Source: Rhodomicrobium lacus
Lineage (GTDB): Bacteria > Pseudomonadota > Alphaproteobacteria > Rhizobiales > Rhodomicrobiaceae
Length of the DNA stretch: 64,000 nt
Direction: 5' to 3'
Assembly: GCF_003992725.1 (NCBI RefSeq)
Contig: NZ_RZNF01000007.1
Span: forward strand, 310,001 to 374,000
Part shown: positions 15,701 through 24,013 of the stretch, one piece after another
Layout: every line of letters starts with the position of its first letter
How positions within the stretch are numbered: the first letter of the stretch is position 1
The notes under the pieces: model-generated
What the model saw: only the letters and a program-made list of their open reading frames with translations
The model's database searches: none
Told to the model about the DNA's origin: nothing
Position numbers and translations under genes: made by a program

Positions 15701-18700
15701 GCGCCGACGGCACGACCAAGACAACTCGGACTGACTATAATGGCGACGGCGTTTTCGACCTCACGACGGCGCTGGTCATCGCCATCGCCGCAGACCACAG
15801 CTCGACCTCGACGAGGACCGACACGAATCCCGACGGGTCGCTGCGCGACAAGTCGGTCGTCTCGCTCAGCGCCGATGGGTTGACGCGCATCACGCAAAGC
15901 GATCTTAACGGCGACGGCGTTTTCGATGTGACGGATTCGGATGCGACCGTCGTCAATGGCGACGGCAGCCTCACCGAGACCATAAGTGACACGAATGCCA
16001 ACGGCTCTTTACGTGGCAAGACAGTCATCACAAAGGGTACCGACGGCGTCACGCGGACGACACAAATCGACGCCAATGGCGATGGCGTATGGGACAGGGT
16101 GGAGACAGTAGCGGTCAGCGGGTCGGGGACGACGGACACGCTTTCGCTCTATAATCCGGATGGGTCCATCAAGGCGAAATTGACGACCACAACGAGCGTG
16201 AACGGTCTCACCGTCACCACGCAAAGCGACCTGAACGGCGATGGAACCGTCGACCGAACGCAAACGACATCGACCGTAAAGAACACCGACGGAAGCTCGA
16301 CGTTCACCGCGACGGATACCTCGTCGAACGGCACGCTCCTCGACAAGACGATCGTCACCACTTCGGCGAATGGCTTGTCGGTCACGACGCAGAAGGACGT
16401 GAACGGTGACGGCGTCGTCGATCGCACGTTCACGGATGTGACGGTCATCAATTCGGACAACAGTCGCACAGAGACAGTCGCCGCGAAGAGCAACAATGGC
16501 ACGCTTCTTTCGCAGACGGTTGCGGCCGTCAGCGCCGACCGCAAGACGACGACGATCACTCAGGATTTGAATGGCGACGGCAAAACCGACCGCACGGAAA
16601 GTGTCGTCACCGGTGCCAACGGCAGCGTCGCCGATACGGTCTCTACTTTCGCGCCAAGCGGCGCGCTCATCACCAAGAGCGTCGTCACGACCAGCGCCAA
16701 CGGGCTTTCCGTCACAAGTCAACTCGACCGGAACGGCGACGGCGCCTACGACCTGACGACGACAGACGTTACGGTCCTGAATACCGATGGAAGCCACACC
16801 GAGACGATAAAGGACGCGGTTGCGAACGGCACGCTGCGCGATCAAGCGGTCATCACGGTGAGTGCGACCGGGCTCTTAACCACGAAGCAGCTCGACATCA
16901 ATGGCGATGGCGTCTTCGACCTTACGACGGCCAGCGTGACGGTGCTAAACGCCGATGGCAGTATCACAACCACGGTGAGGGATACGACCGCGAACGGAAC
17001 GCTCCGCGATCAGACGGTGACGACGGTCAACGCCTCGGGGCTTTCGACGACCGTCCAGTCGGATCTCGACGGCGACGGGGTGAACGACCGGACCATCACC
17101 GACACCATCGCACTCAACGCGGATGGCAGCCGCACCGAAACGGCGACGAGCACGGCTTCCAACGGCGCCTTGCTCGCGAAATCAGTCACGACGACGAGCG
17201 CCGACGGCTGGACTGTGACAAGTGCTCGGGACCTCAACGGGGACGGGAAGACCGATCAGACGGAAACCGTCACGCGAGCCGCGAACGGAACGGTGACAGA
17301 CAAGGTCGTCGACCTCAATCCGGACGGCTCGATTCAGGACAGCGTGACCTCGACGACGAGCGCCAGCGGAACACTTTCAACGGTTGCCCTGGATTTGGAC
17401 GGCGATGGTACAACTGACCGGACGAAAACCTCGACGCTCGCCTATAACGCCGACGGCAGCACGACGCTGACACAGGCCGATACCTCGGCTAACGGAAAAC
17501 TCATCGACAAGACGACAACGACGAAGAGCGCAAGCGGGCTTTCGACGACGGCTCTGGAGGATCTGAACGGCGACGGCGTCAATGATGTGACGGTTTCTGA
17601 TGTCACAACGCTTAACACCGAGGGCAGCACAACAGAGACTATCTCACGGACGAGCAACACCGGTAAATTGCTCAGCAAGACGGTGGAGACGGTCACTGCC
17701 GATCAGAAGACCATCACATACACCCGGGATCTGAATGGCGACGGCGCCAACGATCAGACCGAGACGATCGCCCTCCAGACGGATGGCAGCACAGTCGACA
17801 CCGTCGCCAACTACGCGCCGGGCGGAGCGCTCATCAACAAGACCATCTCCACGACGAGCGCCAATGGCCTGTCGGTCACCTCGCAAATCGACGTGAATGG
17901 CGATGGCACATACGATCTGACGCGAACGGATGTGACGGTTCTCAATGGGGACGGCAGCCGCACCGAAACCGTCATCGACAAGAATGCGAATGCGTCGGTA
18001 CGCGATCAGGAAGTCGCGACGACGAGCGCCAACGGGCTCGCCTCGACCGTCAAGACCGACCTAAACGGCGACGGCGTTTTCGATCTGACGACGACCAGTA
18101 CGACGGTGCTGAACGCCGATGGCAGCCAAACGACCACGGTCAAGGATACGAATGCGAACGCGTCGCTTCGCGATCAAAGCGTCACGACGGTGAGCGCGAG
18201 CGGTCTCTCGAAGACGACCCAGGTCGACCTCGACGGCAACGGCACTTTCGACCAGACCGTTACCGACGCGATAAGCCTCAACGCGGATGGCGGCACAAGG
18301 GAAACGGTCACAGCGCAGAACGCCAATGGCAGCCTCAGGTCGCAATCGATCACCACAACGAGCGCCGACGGCGCGACCGTCATAATCACCCGCGACCTGA
18401 ATGGCGACGGCAAGCTCGACCAGACGGAAACCATAACCAAGGCGTCGAGTGGAGCCGTGACCGATCAGGTCACAAACCTAAATCCCGATGGCTCGGTAAA
18501 GAACGGCACCACGACCACCACAAGTGCGAATGGACTTGTTGCGACGCAGGCAAGGGACCTGAACGGCGATGGCGTCGCGGACAAGACGACGTCCACGTCG
18601 ACGGTCCTGAATGCCGACGGCAGCGTGACGAAAACGGTCGCGGCCTATAGCGGCACGTCTCTCGTCAGCCAAACCGCGACGACCACGAGCGCCGATGGGC

Positions 18701-21700
18701 GATCGGTTACGACGGCCTACGACCTTGATGGGAACGGCACGGTGGATCTCACGACCACGGATGTGATCGTGCTCAACACCGACGGGTCGACGACCGAAAC
18801 CTTGACCGACACAAGCGCCAATGGCACGCGGCGGGATCAAAGCACCACGACGACGAGCTCCGACAGGAAGACCATCAGCGTGGCTACGAGCGTCGCCGAT
18901 AACGGCCCCATCCAGATGCAGAAGACCGTTGCCGTGCAAACCGATGGCAGCGTGAAGACGACAGTCACCTATCCCAACGAAGCAGATCACGACTGGGGAT
19001 CGGAATCGGACACGAGGACCACGAGCGCAACGGGGCTGTCGAGCTCCATCGTCATCAAGGACCGGTATGGCGACTACCTCAATGTTACCGACGCTGTCAC
19101 ATTGAACAGCGACGGCAGCCGGACAGAGACGTTCACGGACAAGGATGGCTGGGGATACAACTCCGCCATCACGACGAGCGCCAACGGCCTCAGCACGACG
19201 GTCTCGATGACTTCAGGCGCTTATACAGGCGCCACGGCTCCCGATCCCAAGCTCACGCTCACCGGAAGCGATGTGACCGTGCTGAACGCGGATGGATCGC
19301 GGACGGAAACGATCACCGACACGATTACGCAGACGACCTCGAATTCGACTTCGGTGAAGGACAAGGCGGTCATCACGACGAGCGCGAACGGCCTTTCGAA
19401 AACGACCCAGCTCGACGTCAACAACGACGGGAAGTTCGACCGGACCGACACGATCTCGACCGCTGTCGACGGAAGCAAGACCGAGACGATTGTCATCAAC
19501 AATCCCGGTTCGTCTGCTCTTCTGCAGAAGGATGTCATCACAACGAGCGCCGACGGGCTGACGCAGTCGCTTCAGCGCGACAGCAACGGCGACGGGGTGT
19601 TCGATCATTTCGAGAGCACCGCCACCAACAACGATGGCAGCGTCACCGGAACCGTTTGGGACACGAATGCCAGCGGTACGCTTCTCGACAAATTCGTGAC
19701 GACGACTTCCGGAAACGGCCTATCTAAAACGACGACGTCGGACGTGAACGGCGATGGAGCCGCCGATTTCACGCAGAAAGCGGCGACGACGCTCAACGCC
19801 GACGGCAGCCGGACGGCGGTGGTGACCGACACTTACGCCAACGGCGCCGTGAAGGACCGCACCGTGGTCACGACGAGTGCGAACGGCCTTTCGAAGACGA
19901 CCCGGATCGACATGAACGGAGACGGCGTCGTCGACGAAACACAGACTGATGTCACGGTTGTTGGCGCCGATGGGATGACCACCCGCACGATTACGAATTC
20001 CTATGCGAGCGGGACGCTGAAGGATCAGACCACGGTCTATAACGACACGGCTCGTTATAATTCGGGGATCGTCACCGATTTCGATACCAATGGGGACGGC
20101 ATCATCGACAAGGAGGCAGGTGTCTGGGTCGATCAGGATGGGTACAAGACCGAATCCACGACCTACTATAATACCAACGGCAGCACGAAGGCTGGAAGCG
20201 GGACAACAACAAGTCCGGATGGCGCAATCGTCAATATCTGGTTGTCACAAAACTCCTACGACCCAGAGGATATGATCTACTACATGCCGAACGCCAACGG
20301 CAGCTATGAATGGTACAATTACACGAGTTCCGTCTCGCAGACGGCGACGCACACGATCGATCTCAACGGCATCGACAATTGGGTGTGGGTGGATTTGCCG
20401 GCATCGGCCACCACCCCCGTCTACCACACCACGGTCATCGACCTCGCCACGGAGCAGAAGGATATCGACATCGCCCAGAGGCTTTACGACACGGCGCTCG
20501 ACCGGACGATGCAGACAGCCGAAGTCCAGCTTCTCGCAGAATACATCACCAACGGGGTGCTCGATACGACGACACTCGCCAACAAGATCACGGCGTCGTC
20601 GGAGTTCACCACGAAATACGGCACGCTGACGAACCTTGAATTCGTCGAGCGCATCTACGAAAATGCCCTCAATCGTGCGCCGACGCTTGCCGAACTCAAC
20701 ACTTGGGTCGGCCAGTTGAATGCGAACACCGCCACCCGAGCAGCCGTTTTGATTGCGGTGTCGCAAGGCGAAGAACATGTGCTCGTCGGGAATGTCCATC
20801 AGGTGACGAACAACACCGACATCGGTGCAACCGGTGCCTATGCGCTCGATCATACGGCCGACAGCCAGACGGCCAGCGACATGGTGCGGCGTCTCTACGA
20901 TACGACGCTGGCTCGCTCGGCGGACGCCTCGGGGCTGTCGACATACTCCACCGCCATTCTTAACGGGTCGAAGACGGAAGTTCAGGTCGCGAATGCGCTC
21001 ATTACATCGAGCGAATTCACATCGAAATACGGCTCTCTCTCGAACAGCGCCTTCGTCACCCAGATGTTTCAGAACGCCGTTGGGCGCGCGCCGACATCGG
21101 CCGAATCGACCTTCTGGACCAATGCTCTCAACGCCGGGTCGGTGTCTCGCGCCGATTTCGTTGTCGGCATCGCCGAAAGCAGCGATCATCTGGCGATCAT
21201 GGGAACCGGTTATTCGACCGGCGGCGCTGGTAACGACATCATCTACGCGCCGGACCGTGTCGACACGATTGACGGCGGCGCGGGCATCAATACGCTCGAC
21301 TTCAGTCTGCTTTCGCAGCCCGGCGTCAGCGTCGACCTCTCGACGGGTTTGGCGACGCTTGCGAACGGCAATGTCGATCACATCGCCAACATCCAGAACG
21401 CGGTTGGTGGCATCGGCAACGACAACATCGCCGGCAATTCCGCGAACAACGTGCTGACGGGAGGCGGCGGAACGAACAGCTTCATCTTCCACGGCGCGTT
21501 CGGCAACGATACCGTCACCGACTTCAAGGCAACGGGCGCGAACCACGACGTCCTTCAATTTGATGTCGGAGCGTTCGCGACGCCGTCCGCGGCGCTCGCA
21601 GCATCCCAGCAGGTGGGCGCGAATGTCGTCATTGCGAACGGCGCCAACAGCGTCACCCTGAACAATGTGGCCCTGTCGAGCTTGTCTGCGGCGGATTTCA

Positions 21701-21711
21701 GAGTGCAGTAG
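12733..21711 (+). CDS. giant type I secreted RTX repeat protein with N-terminal M23-like domain
   Basis: 2,992 residues; the ATG follows GGGGGAG. Layout: 1-140 LytM/M23 peptidase-like domain (H34, D38, H86, H130 present; first His of the HxH motif is V128); 170-555 Ser/Gln/Gly-rich; 556-575 acidic Tyr-rich; 576-620 GSGG[YW] repeats; 621-770 an RTX-associated domain (VVLDLSGKGI, NHDGLLDAGD); about 785-2470 roughly 29 repeats of about 56 residues, most with D-x-NGDG calcium loops; 2570-2690 and 2710-2820 two DUF4214 domains; 2830-2920 degenerate RTX repeats; then a C-terminal secretion signal. The ABC transporter and fusion protein follow. Likely a surface adhesin or matrix protein. The first 200 codons are AT-rich, the rest GC-rich. 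Confidence 0.85.
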   Translation: MPYSHDVLGNMPYNPGSQFEVTGIFGEDRPGHTHYGIDWSAPLGTPVPTASSGIVWYSGFNATFGNTVIIKSVGVDGSNYYTLYAHLDGKGMPNVSTGGHEIAVNKGDTIGFIGKTGSESGVREGNGVLHFEVIDANIINNSSGKNVFSIPEGYHPHEVDPTKFNNWAQQPSVGPGSSQTQPNSPSSQDQNAVSPPVQFPDWPAQVIGPQGYNFDNNRFDSGDYGPLGESPVRLASYESSFDFDNFVQQQSEGLGNYSDPYSNIGNDSDYSGSQSGQNDRMSIVVSHPDQGEEAGGETSGNGFDAWSNGQMDKALGGSFEDPLAGTWLENRSSSSGDQNQAAPGSSSSLDGYTQYASLGRYDVQPIDAGPLNETVSASNENPSGASYADLGSYGENAGILQMYGAGYQSNGSDPFAGSSSPSASGGQLGDYGNASSVGDTYVSAEARTGATDPTSFMLTQGESPDIYASSGATNAFTNTDIQNPETIIGTVDPGLNAVTVNGLNGFGDLPSSQGVDAALVAGLDDRSVIATETGGYVTYINYSDQPGETSNQLAADDYGDGYGDYGDYYGSDGGYGSGGYGSGGYGSGGYGSGGYGSGGYGSGGWGSGGWGSGGWGSGGWSPVVLDLSGKGINITPLSSSNTFFDMTGDGREHRTAWAGAGNGVLVYDPNNSGQITQQNQVEFTLWDPTASSDMQALKDVFDTNHDGLLDAGDAQFANFKIMVTNADGTTTLETLAQAGVASINLTPDARKIVLPDGSSIDGQTTFTRTDGTTGTAATATFVSETAGYGLKTVTTHNGDGSTTIDNKLLAADGSVASETIQLTSADGKSRTLSFDDDGDGVIDRTQSDATISNANGSTTETLSDKTAAGVLVDQTVTNTSADGKTIAITRDVNGDGLTEQSETRVKNADGSSSVTVSNLNPDGSVKNKTTSSLSADGLTRTVTSDLEGNGTTDLTETDATTVNGDGSRTETVTDTSNNGTVEAKTVTATSADGTTKTTRTDYNGDGVFDLTTALVIAIAADHSSTSTRTDTNPDGSLRDKSVVSLSADGLTRITQSDLNGDGVFDVTDSDATVVNGDGSLTETISDTNANGSLRGKTVITKGTDGVTRTTQIDANGDGVWDRVETVAVSGSGTTDTLSLYNPDGSIKAKLTTTTSVNGLTVTTQSDLNGDGTVDRTQTTSTVKNTDGSSTFTATDTSSNGTLLDKTIVTTSANGLSVTTQKDVNGDGVVDRTFTDVTVINSDNSRTETVAAKSNNGTLLSQTVAAVSADRKTTTITQDLNGDGKTDRTESVVTGANGSVADTVSTFAPSGALITKSVVTTSANGLSVTSQLDRNGDGAYDLTTTDVTVLNTDGSHTETIKDAVANGTLRDQAVITVSATGLLTTKQLDINGDGVFDLTTASVTVLNADGSITTTVRDTTANGTLRDQTVTTVNASGLSTTVQSDLDGDGVNDRTITDTIALNADGSRTETATSTASNGALLAKSVTTTSADGWTVTSARDLNGDGKTDQTETVTRAANGTVTDKVVDLNPDGSIQDSVTSTTSASGTLSTVALDLDGDGTTDRTKTSTLAYNADGSTTLTQADTSANGKLIDKTTTTKSASGLSTTALEDLNGDGVNDVTVSDVTTLNTEGSTTETISRTSNTGKLLSKTVETVTADQKTITYTRDLNGDGANDQTETIALQTDGSTVDTVANYAPGGALINKTISTTSANGLSVTSQIDVNGDGTYDLTRTDVTVLNGDGSRTETVIDKNANASVRDQEVATTSANGLASTVKTDLNGDGVFDLTTTSTTVLNADGSQTTTVKDTNANASLRDQSVTTVSASGLSKTTQVDLDGNGTFDQTVTDAISLNADGGTRETVTAQNANGSLRSQSITTTSADGATVIITRDLNGDGKLDQTETITKASSGAVTDQVTNLNPDGSVKNGTTTTTSANGLVATQARDLNGDGVADKTTSTSTVLNADGSVTKTVAAYSGTSLVSQTATTTSADGRSVTTAYDLDGNGTVDLTTTDVIVLNTDGSTTETLTDTSANGTRRDQSTTTTSSDRKTISVATSVADNGPIQMQKTVAVQTDGSVKTTVTYPNEADHDWGSESDTRTTSATGLSSSIVIKDRYGDYLNVTDAVTLNSDGSRTETFTDKDGWGYNSAITTSANGLSTTVSMTSGAYTGATAPDPKLTLTGSDVTVLNADGSRTETITDTITQTTSNSTSVKDKAVITTSANGLSKTTQLDVNNDGKFDRTDTISTAVDGSKTETIVINNPGSSALLQKDVITTSADGLTQSLQRDSNGDGVFDHFESTATNNDGSVTGTVWDTNASGTLLDKFVTTTSGNGLSKTTTSDVNGDGAADFTQKAATTLNADGSRTAVVTDTYANGAVKDRTVVTTSANGLSKTTRIDMNGDGVVDETQTDVTVVGADGMTTRTITNSYASGTLKDQTTVYNDTARYNSGIVTDFDTNGDGIIDKEAGVWVDQDGYKTESTTYYNTNGSTKAGSGTTTSPDGAIVNIWLSQNSYDPEDMIYYMPNANGSYEWYNYTSSVSQTATHTIDLNGIDNWVWVDLPASATTPVYHTTVIDLATEQKDIDIAQRLYDTALDRTMQTAEVQLLAEYITNGVLDTTTLANKITASSEFTTKYGTLTNLEFVERIYENALNRAPTLAELNTWVGQLNANTATRAAVLIAVSQGEEHVLVGNVHQVTNNTDIGATGAYALDHTADSQTASDMVRRLYDTTLARSADASGLSTYSTAILNGSKTEVQVANALITSSEFTSKYGSLSNSAFVTQMFQNAVGRAPTSAESTFWTNALNAGSVSRADFVVGIAESSDHLAIMGTGYSTGGAGNDIIYAPDRVDTIDGGAGINTLDFSLLSQPGVSVDLSTGLATLANGNVDHIANIQNAVGGIGNDNIAGNSANNVLTGGGGTNSFIFHGAFGNDTVTDFKATGANHDVLQFDVGAFATPSAALAASQQVGANVVIANGANSVTLNNVALSSLSAADFRVQ
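14458..14592 (+). repeat. nine tandem 15-bp units encoding GSGGY/GSGGW
   Basis: Five GSGGY units are followed by four GSGGW units without interruption. Silent differences between the first five units suggest age, whereas units 7 and 8 are identical, suggesting recent slippage. The stretch links the tyrosine-rich segment to the RTX-associated domain and is likely flexible. Confidence 0.9.
15085..20140 (+). repeat. about 29 tandem repeats of about 168 bp (56 residues) with calcium-binding loops
   Basis: Each unit follows the pattern TTTSANGLS-x-T-D(L/V)NGDG-x-D-x-T-x-VLNADGS-x-TETV. I count 27 recognisable D-x-[ND]-G-[DN]-G loops plus two or three degenerate units near 18.9-19.1 kb. The loop resembles dockerin or thrombospondin type 3 calcium sites. 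Units diverge in protein and codon sequence, so there is no sign of recent homogenisation. Confidence 0.85.
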
Positions 21712-21722
21712 CCGGCCAAGAG

Positions 21723-21744
21723 GACAGCGCCCTTTGGCGCTGTC
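21723..21744 (+). terminator. strong hairpin after the giant gene
   Basis: GACAGCGCC (21723-21731) and GGCGCTGTC (21736-21744) form a perfect nine-pair stem with a four-base loop, followed by TTCCTTCCTTTTC. It lies 12 bases after the stop codon and would limit read-through into the transporter genes, giving high expression of the secreted protein relative to its exporter. Confidence 0.85.
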
Positions 21745-21819
21745 TTCCTTCCTTTTCGAAAAACGTCGTTTCAAAGCGCCTTGCATCGCCGGGGCACGTA
21801 AAGTTTTTGGAGTTCGCTC

Positions 21820-24009
21820 TTGGCGCACCCTTCCGCTCCCGTGATGGAAGAGAGGCAGCCCGCACGCGATGCCGACGGCATGTCGGCACTCGACGGCGGG
21901 CTTGTTTCGCTGGCTCTCGTCGCCGCTCATTACCGCATCGCTTGCGATCCCGCGCAAATTGCCCATGAATTGGGGCTCGGTCATCGAGCAGCTACGCCCG
22001 AGGATATCGTTCGCGGCGCCCGTCGGCTGGGCCTGAAGGCGCGAGAATTGAGCGATCAGCCTTTGCAAAGGCTGTTATCGGCCCCGCTCCCTGCCATTCT
22101 TCGCATGCGTGACGGGAGTTTTGTCATTCTGACCCACCGTCTCGAAGACGGGCGGCTCAGGATCGTTTCGCCGATGGAACGGTCGCAGTCACTCGAAAGG
22201 CCGGAGGCTCTTTCCGACGCATGGGCGGGAGAAATCGTGCTCGTCACACGCCGTCTTGGCGGTGCCGGTGTCGATCAGGTCCGGTTCGACTTCGCCTGGT
22301 TTCTCCCGTCCTTGTGGCGCTACAGAAAGCCCTTCGGCCACCTTCTGTTCGCGTCGCTCTTCATTCAGCTGTTCGCGCTCGTCACGCCGCTTTTTTTCCA
22401 GGTCGTCGTTGACAAGGTGCTCGTCCATAAGGGCGGCTCAACGCTTGTCGTCATCGTCGTCGGTCTTCTCCTGATCGGGCTGTTCGATGTGACGCTCCAG
22501 TATCTTCGCTCGTACACGCTCAACCACACGACAAGCCGCATCGACGTCGAACTCGGCAGCCGCCTGTTCGACCATCTCTTGCGGCTGCCCTTGTCCTATT
22601 TCGAGATGCGAGCCACGGGACAGACCGTGGCCCGCATCCGCGAACTCGAAACGGTGCGCGCCTTTCTCACCGGCCAGGGGCTTTCAGCGGTTATCGATCT
22701 CGTCTTCGCGATCATCGCTATCGGCGTCCTGTTCCTGTATTCCACGACGCTGACGCTCATCGTGCTGATTTCGATCCCTTGCTATATCTTGATCGCAGCG
22801 CTGATCCGACCCGCGCTTCGGACACGCATCAATGAACGCTTCAACCGAAGCGCCTTGAGCCAGCAGTTTCTCGTGGAATCGGTGGTCGGCGTCCAGACTC
22901 TCAAGGCTGCCGCGGTCGAACCGATGTTGAAGAACCAGTGGGAGGAGAAACTTGCTTCCTACGTGAAGACCTCGTTCCACGCTGTGATGCTGGCGACGCT
23001 CGGTCAGAACGCCATCCAGTATGTGAGCAAGGCGACGACGGCGCTCGTGCTCTATTTCGGGGCTTTGGCTGTGATCGACGGGGAGCTTTCGGTCGGAGCC
23101 CTCATCGCGTTCAACATGATCATGGGGCAGGCCACGGCGCCGATCCTGAGGCTTTCCCAGCTTTGGCAGGATTTTCAGCAGGTCCAGATCTCCGTCGACC
23201 GCCTCGGCGATATTTTAAATGCGCCGCCGGAAACCCGCCAACTCGGCACCGCCGCCCTGCCACCGGCGAAAGGACGCATCAAGATCGTCAATCTCGACTT
23301 CCGCTACCGGATCGACGAGCCGGAGATTTTGAAAGGCATTTCTCTCGACATTCCCGAAGGCCAAGTGATCGGCATCGTCGGGCCGTCGGGCTCCGGCAAA
23401 TCGACGCTGACCAAACTCATTCAGCGGCTCTATCGCCCCGAACGCGGCCAAATCCTTCTCGACGGCATCGATATTTCTCAGGTCGACACGGCTTGGCTTC
23501 GGCGGCAGATCGGCGTCGTTCTGCAAGAGAATATGCTCTTCAATCGCACCATTCATGACAACATCGCCCTTGCCGACCCTGCCATGCCGCGAGCGGTCGT
23601 GCTCGCCGCCGCGCGTCTTGCCGGCGCCGACGAATTCATCTCCCGCATGCCGCTTGGCTACGACACGATGATCGAGGAACGAGGCGCGAACCTTTCGGGC
23701 GGGCAGCGCCAGCGCATCGCGATCGCACGCGCGCTCGCCACGCGGCCTCGCATCCTTATCTTCGACGAGGCGACGAGCGCGCTCGATTATGAAAGCGAGC
23801 GCATCATCCAGACCAACATGCGCAGCATATGCAAGGGCCGGACGGTGATTATCATCGCTCACCGTCTGGCGGCCGTGCGCAATTGCGACCGCATCATTTC
23901 AATCAAGGACGGGCGCATCGTCGAAGACGGTTCCCACAATACGCTCCTGTCGAACCCCGAGGGCCTCTATGCGAGGCTTTGGCGCATGCAGTCCGAAAAC
24001 GTAGGGTAG
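21820..24009 (+). CDS. type I secretion ABC transporter (HlyB/LapB-like)
   Basis: 729 residues. The start is TTG 21820 with GGAG eleven bases upstream; the ATG at 21844 is an alternative. The N-terminal domain (about 15-145) is C39-like but lacks the catalytic cysteine: the usual CGxxCLAMV segment is DGGLVSLALVAAHY, so it is a chaperone-like rather than a cleaving domain. Six membrane helices follow (about 160-430). The ATPase has Walker A GPSGSGKST at 521-529, LSGGQ near 625 and Walker B ILIFDEATSALD. It exports the giant RTX protein encoded just upstream. No outer-membrane TolC-like partner is in the window. Confidence 0.93.
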   Translation: MAHPSAPVMEERQPARDADGMSALDGGLVSLALVAAHYRIACDPAQIAHELGLGHRAATPEDIVRGARRLGLKARELSDQPLQRLLSAPLPAILRMRDGSFVILTHRLEDGRLRIVSPMERSQSLERPEALSDAWAGEIVLVTRRLGGAGVDQVRFDFAWFLPSLWRYRKPFGHLLFASLFIQLFALVTPLFFQVVVDKVLVHKGGSTLVVIVVGLLLIGLFDVTLQYLRSYTLNHTTSRIDVELGSRLFDHLLRLPLSYFEMRATGQTVARIRELETVRAFLTGQGLSAVIDLVFAIIAIGVLFLYSTTLTLIVLISIPCYILIAALIRPALRTRINERFNRSALSQQFLVESVVGVQTLKAAAVEPMLKNQWEEKLASYVKTSFHAVMLATLGQNAIQYVSKATTALVLYFGALAVIDGELSVGALIAFNMIMGQATAPILRLSQLWQDFQQVQISVDRLGDILNAPPETRQLGTAALPPAKGRIKIVNLDFRYRIDEPEILKGISLDIPEGQVIGIVGPSGSGKSTLTKLIQRLYRPERGQILLDGIDISQVDTAWLRRQIGVVLQENMLFNRTIHDNIALADPAMPRAVVLAAARLAGADEFISRMPLGYDTMIEERGANLSGGQRQRIAIARALATRPRILIFDEATSALDYESERIIQTNMRSICKGRTVIIIAHRLAAVRNCDRIISIKDGRIVEDGSHNTLLSNPEGLYARLWRMQSENVG

Positions 24010-24013
24010 ACCG

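Noticed and set aside
14566-19832. Many long minus-strand frames opposite the 56-residue repeats
   Set aside because: They repeat the same period as the sense repeats (V-V-x-S-x-V text) and are simple complements of Thr/Asp/Gly-rich codons.
15085-20140. CRISPR array
   Set aside because: The repeats are 168 bp, in frame and coding, with no identical short repeats separated by unique spacers.
20245-22068. 607-residue open frame on the minus strand opposite the end of the giant gene and the start of the ABC gene
   Set aside because: It is antisense to well-supported coding DNA and consists of Arg/Gly/Val-rich text without domains; GC-rich coding DNA with few A/T-starting codons leaves such open antisense frames.
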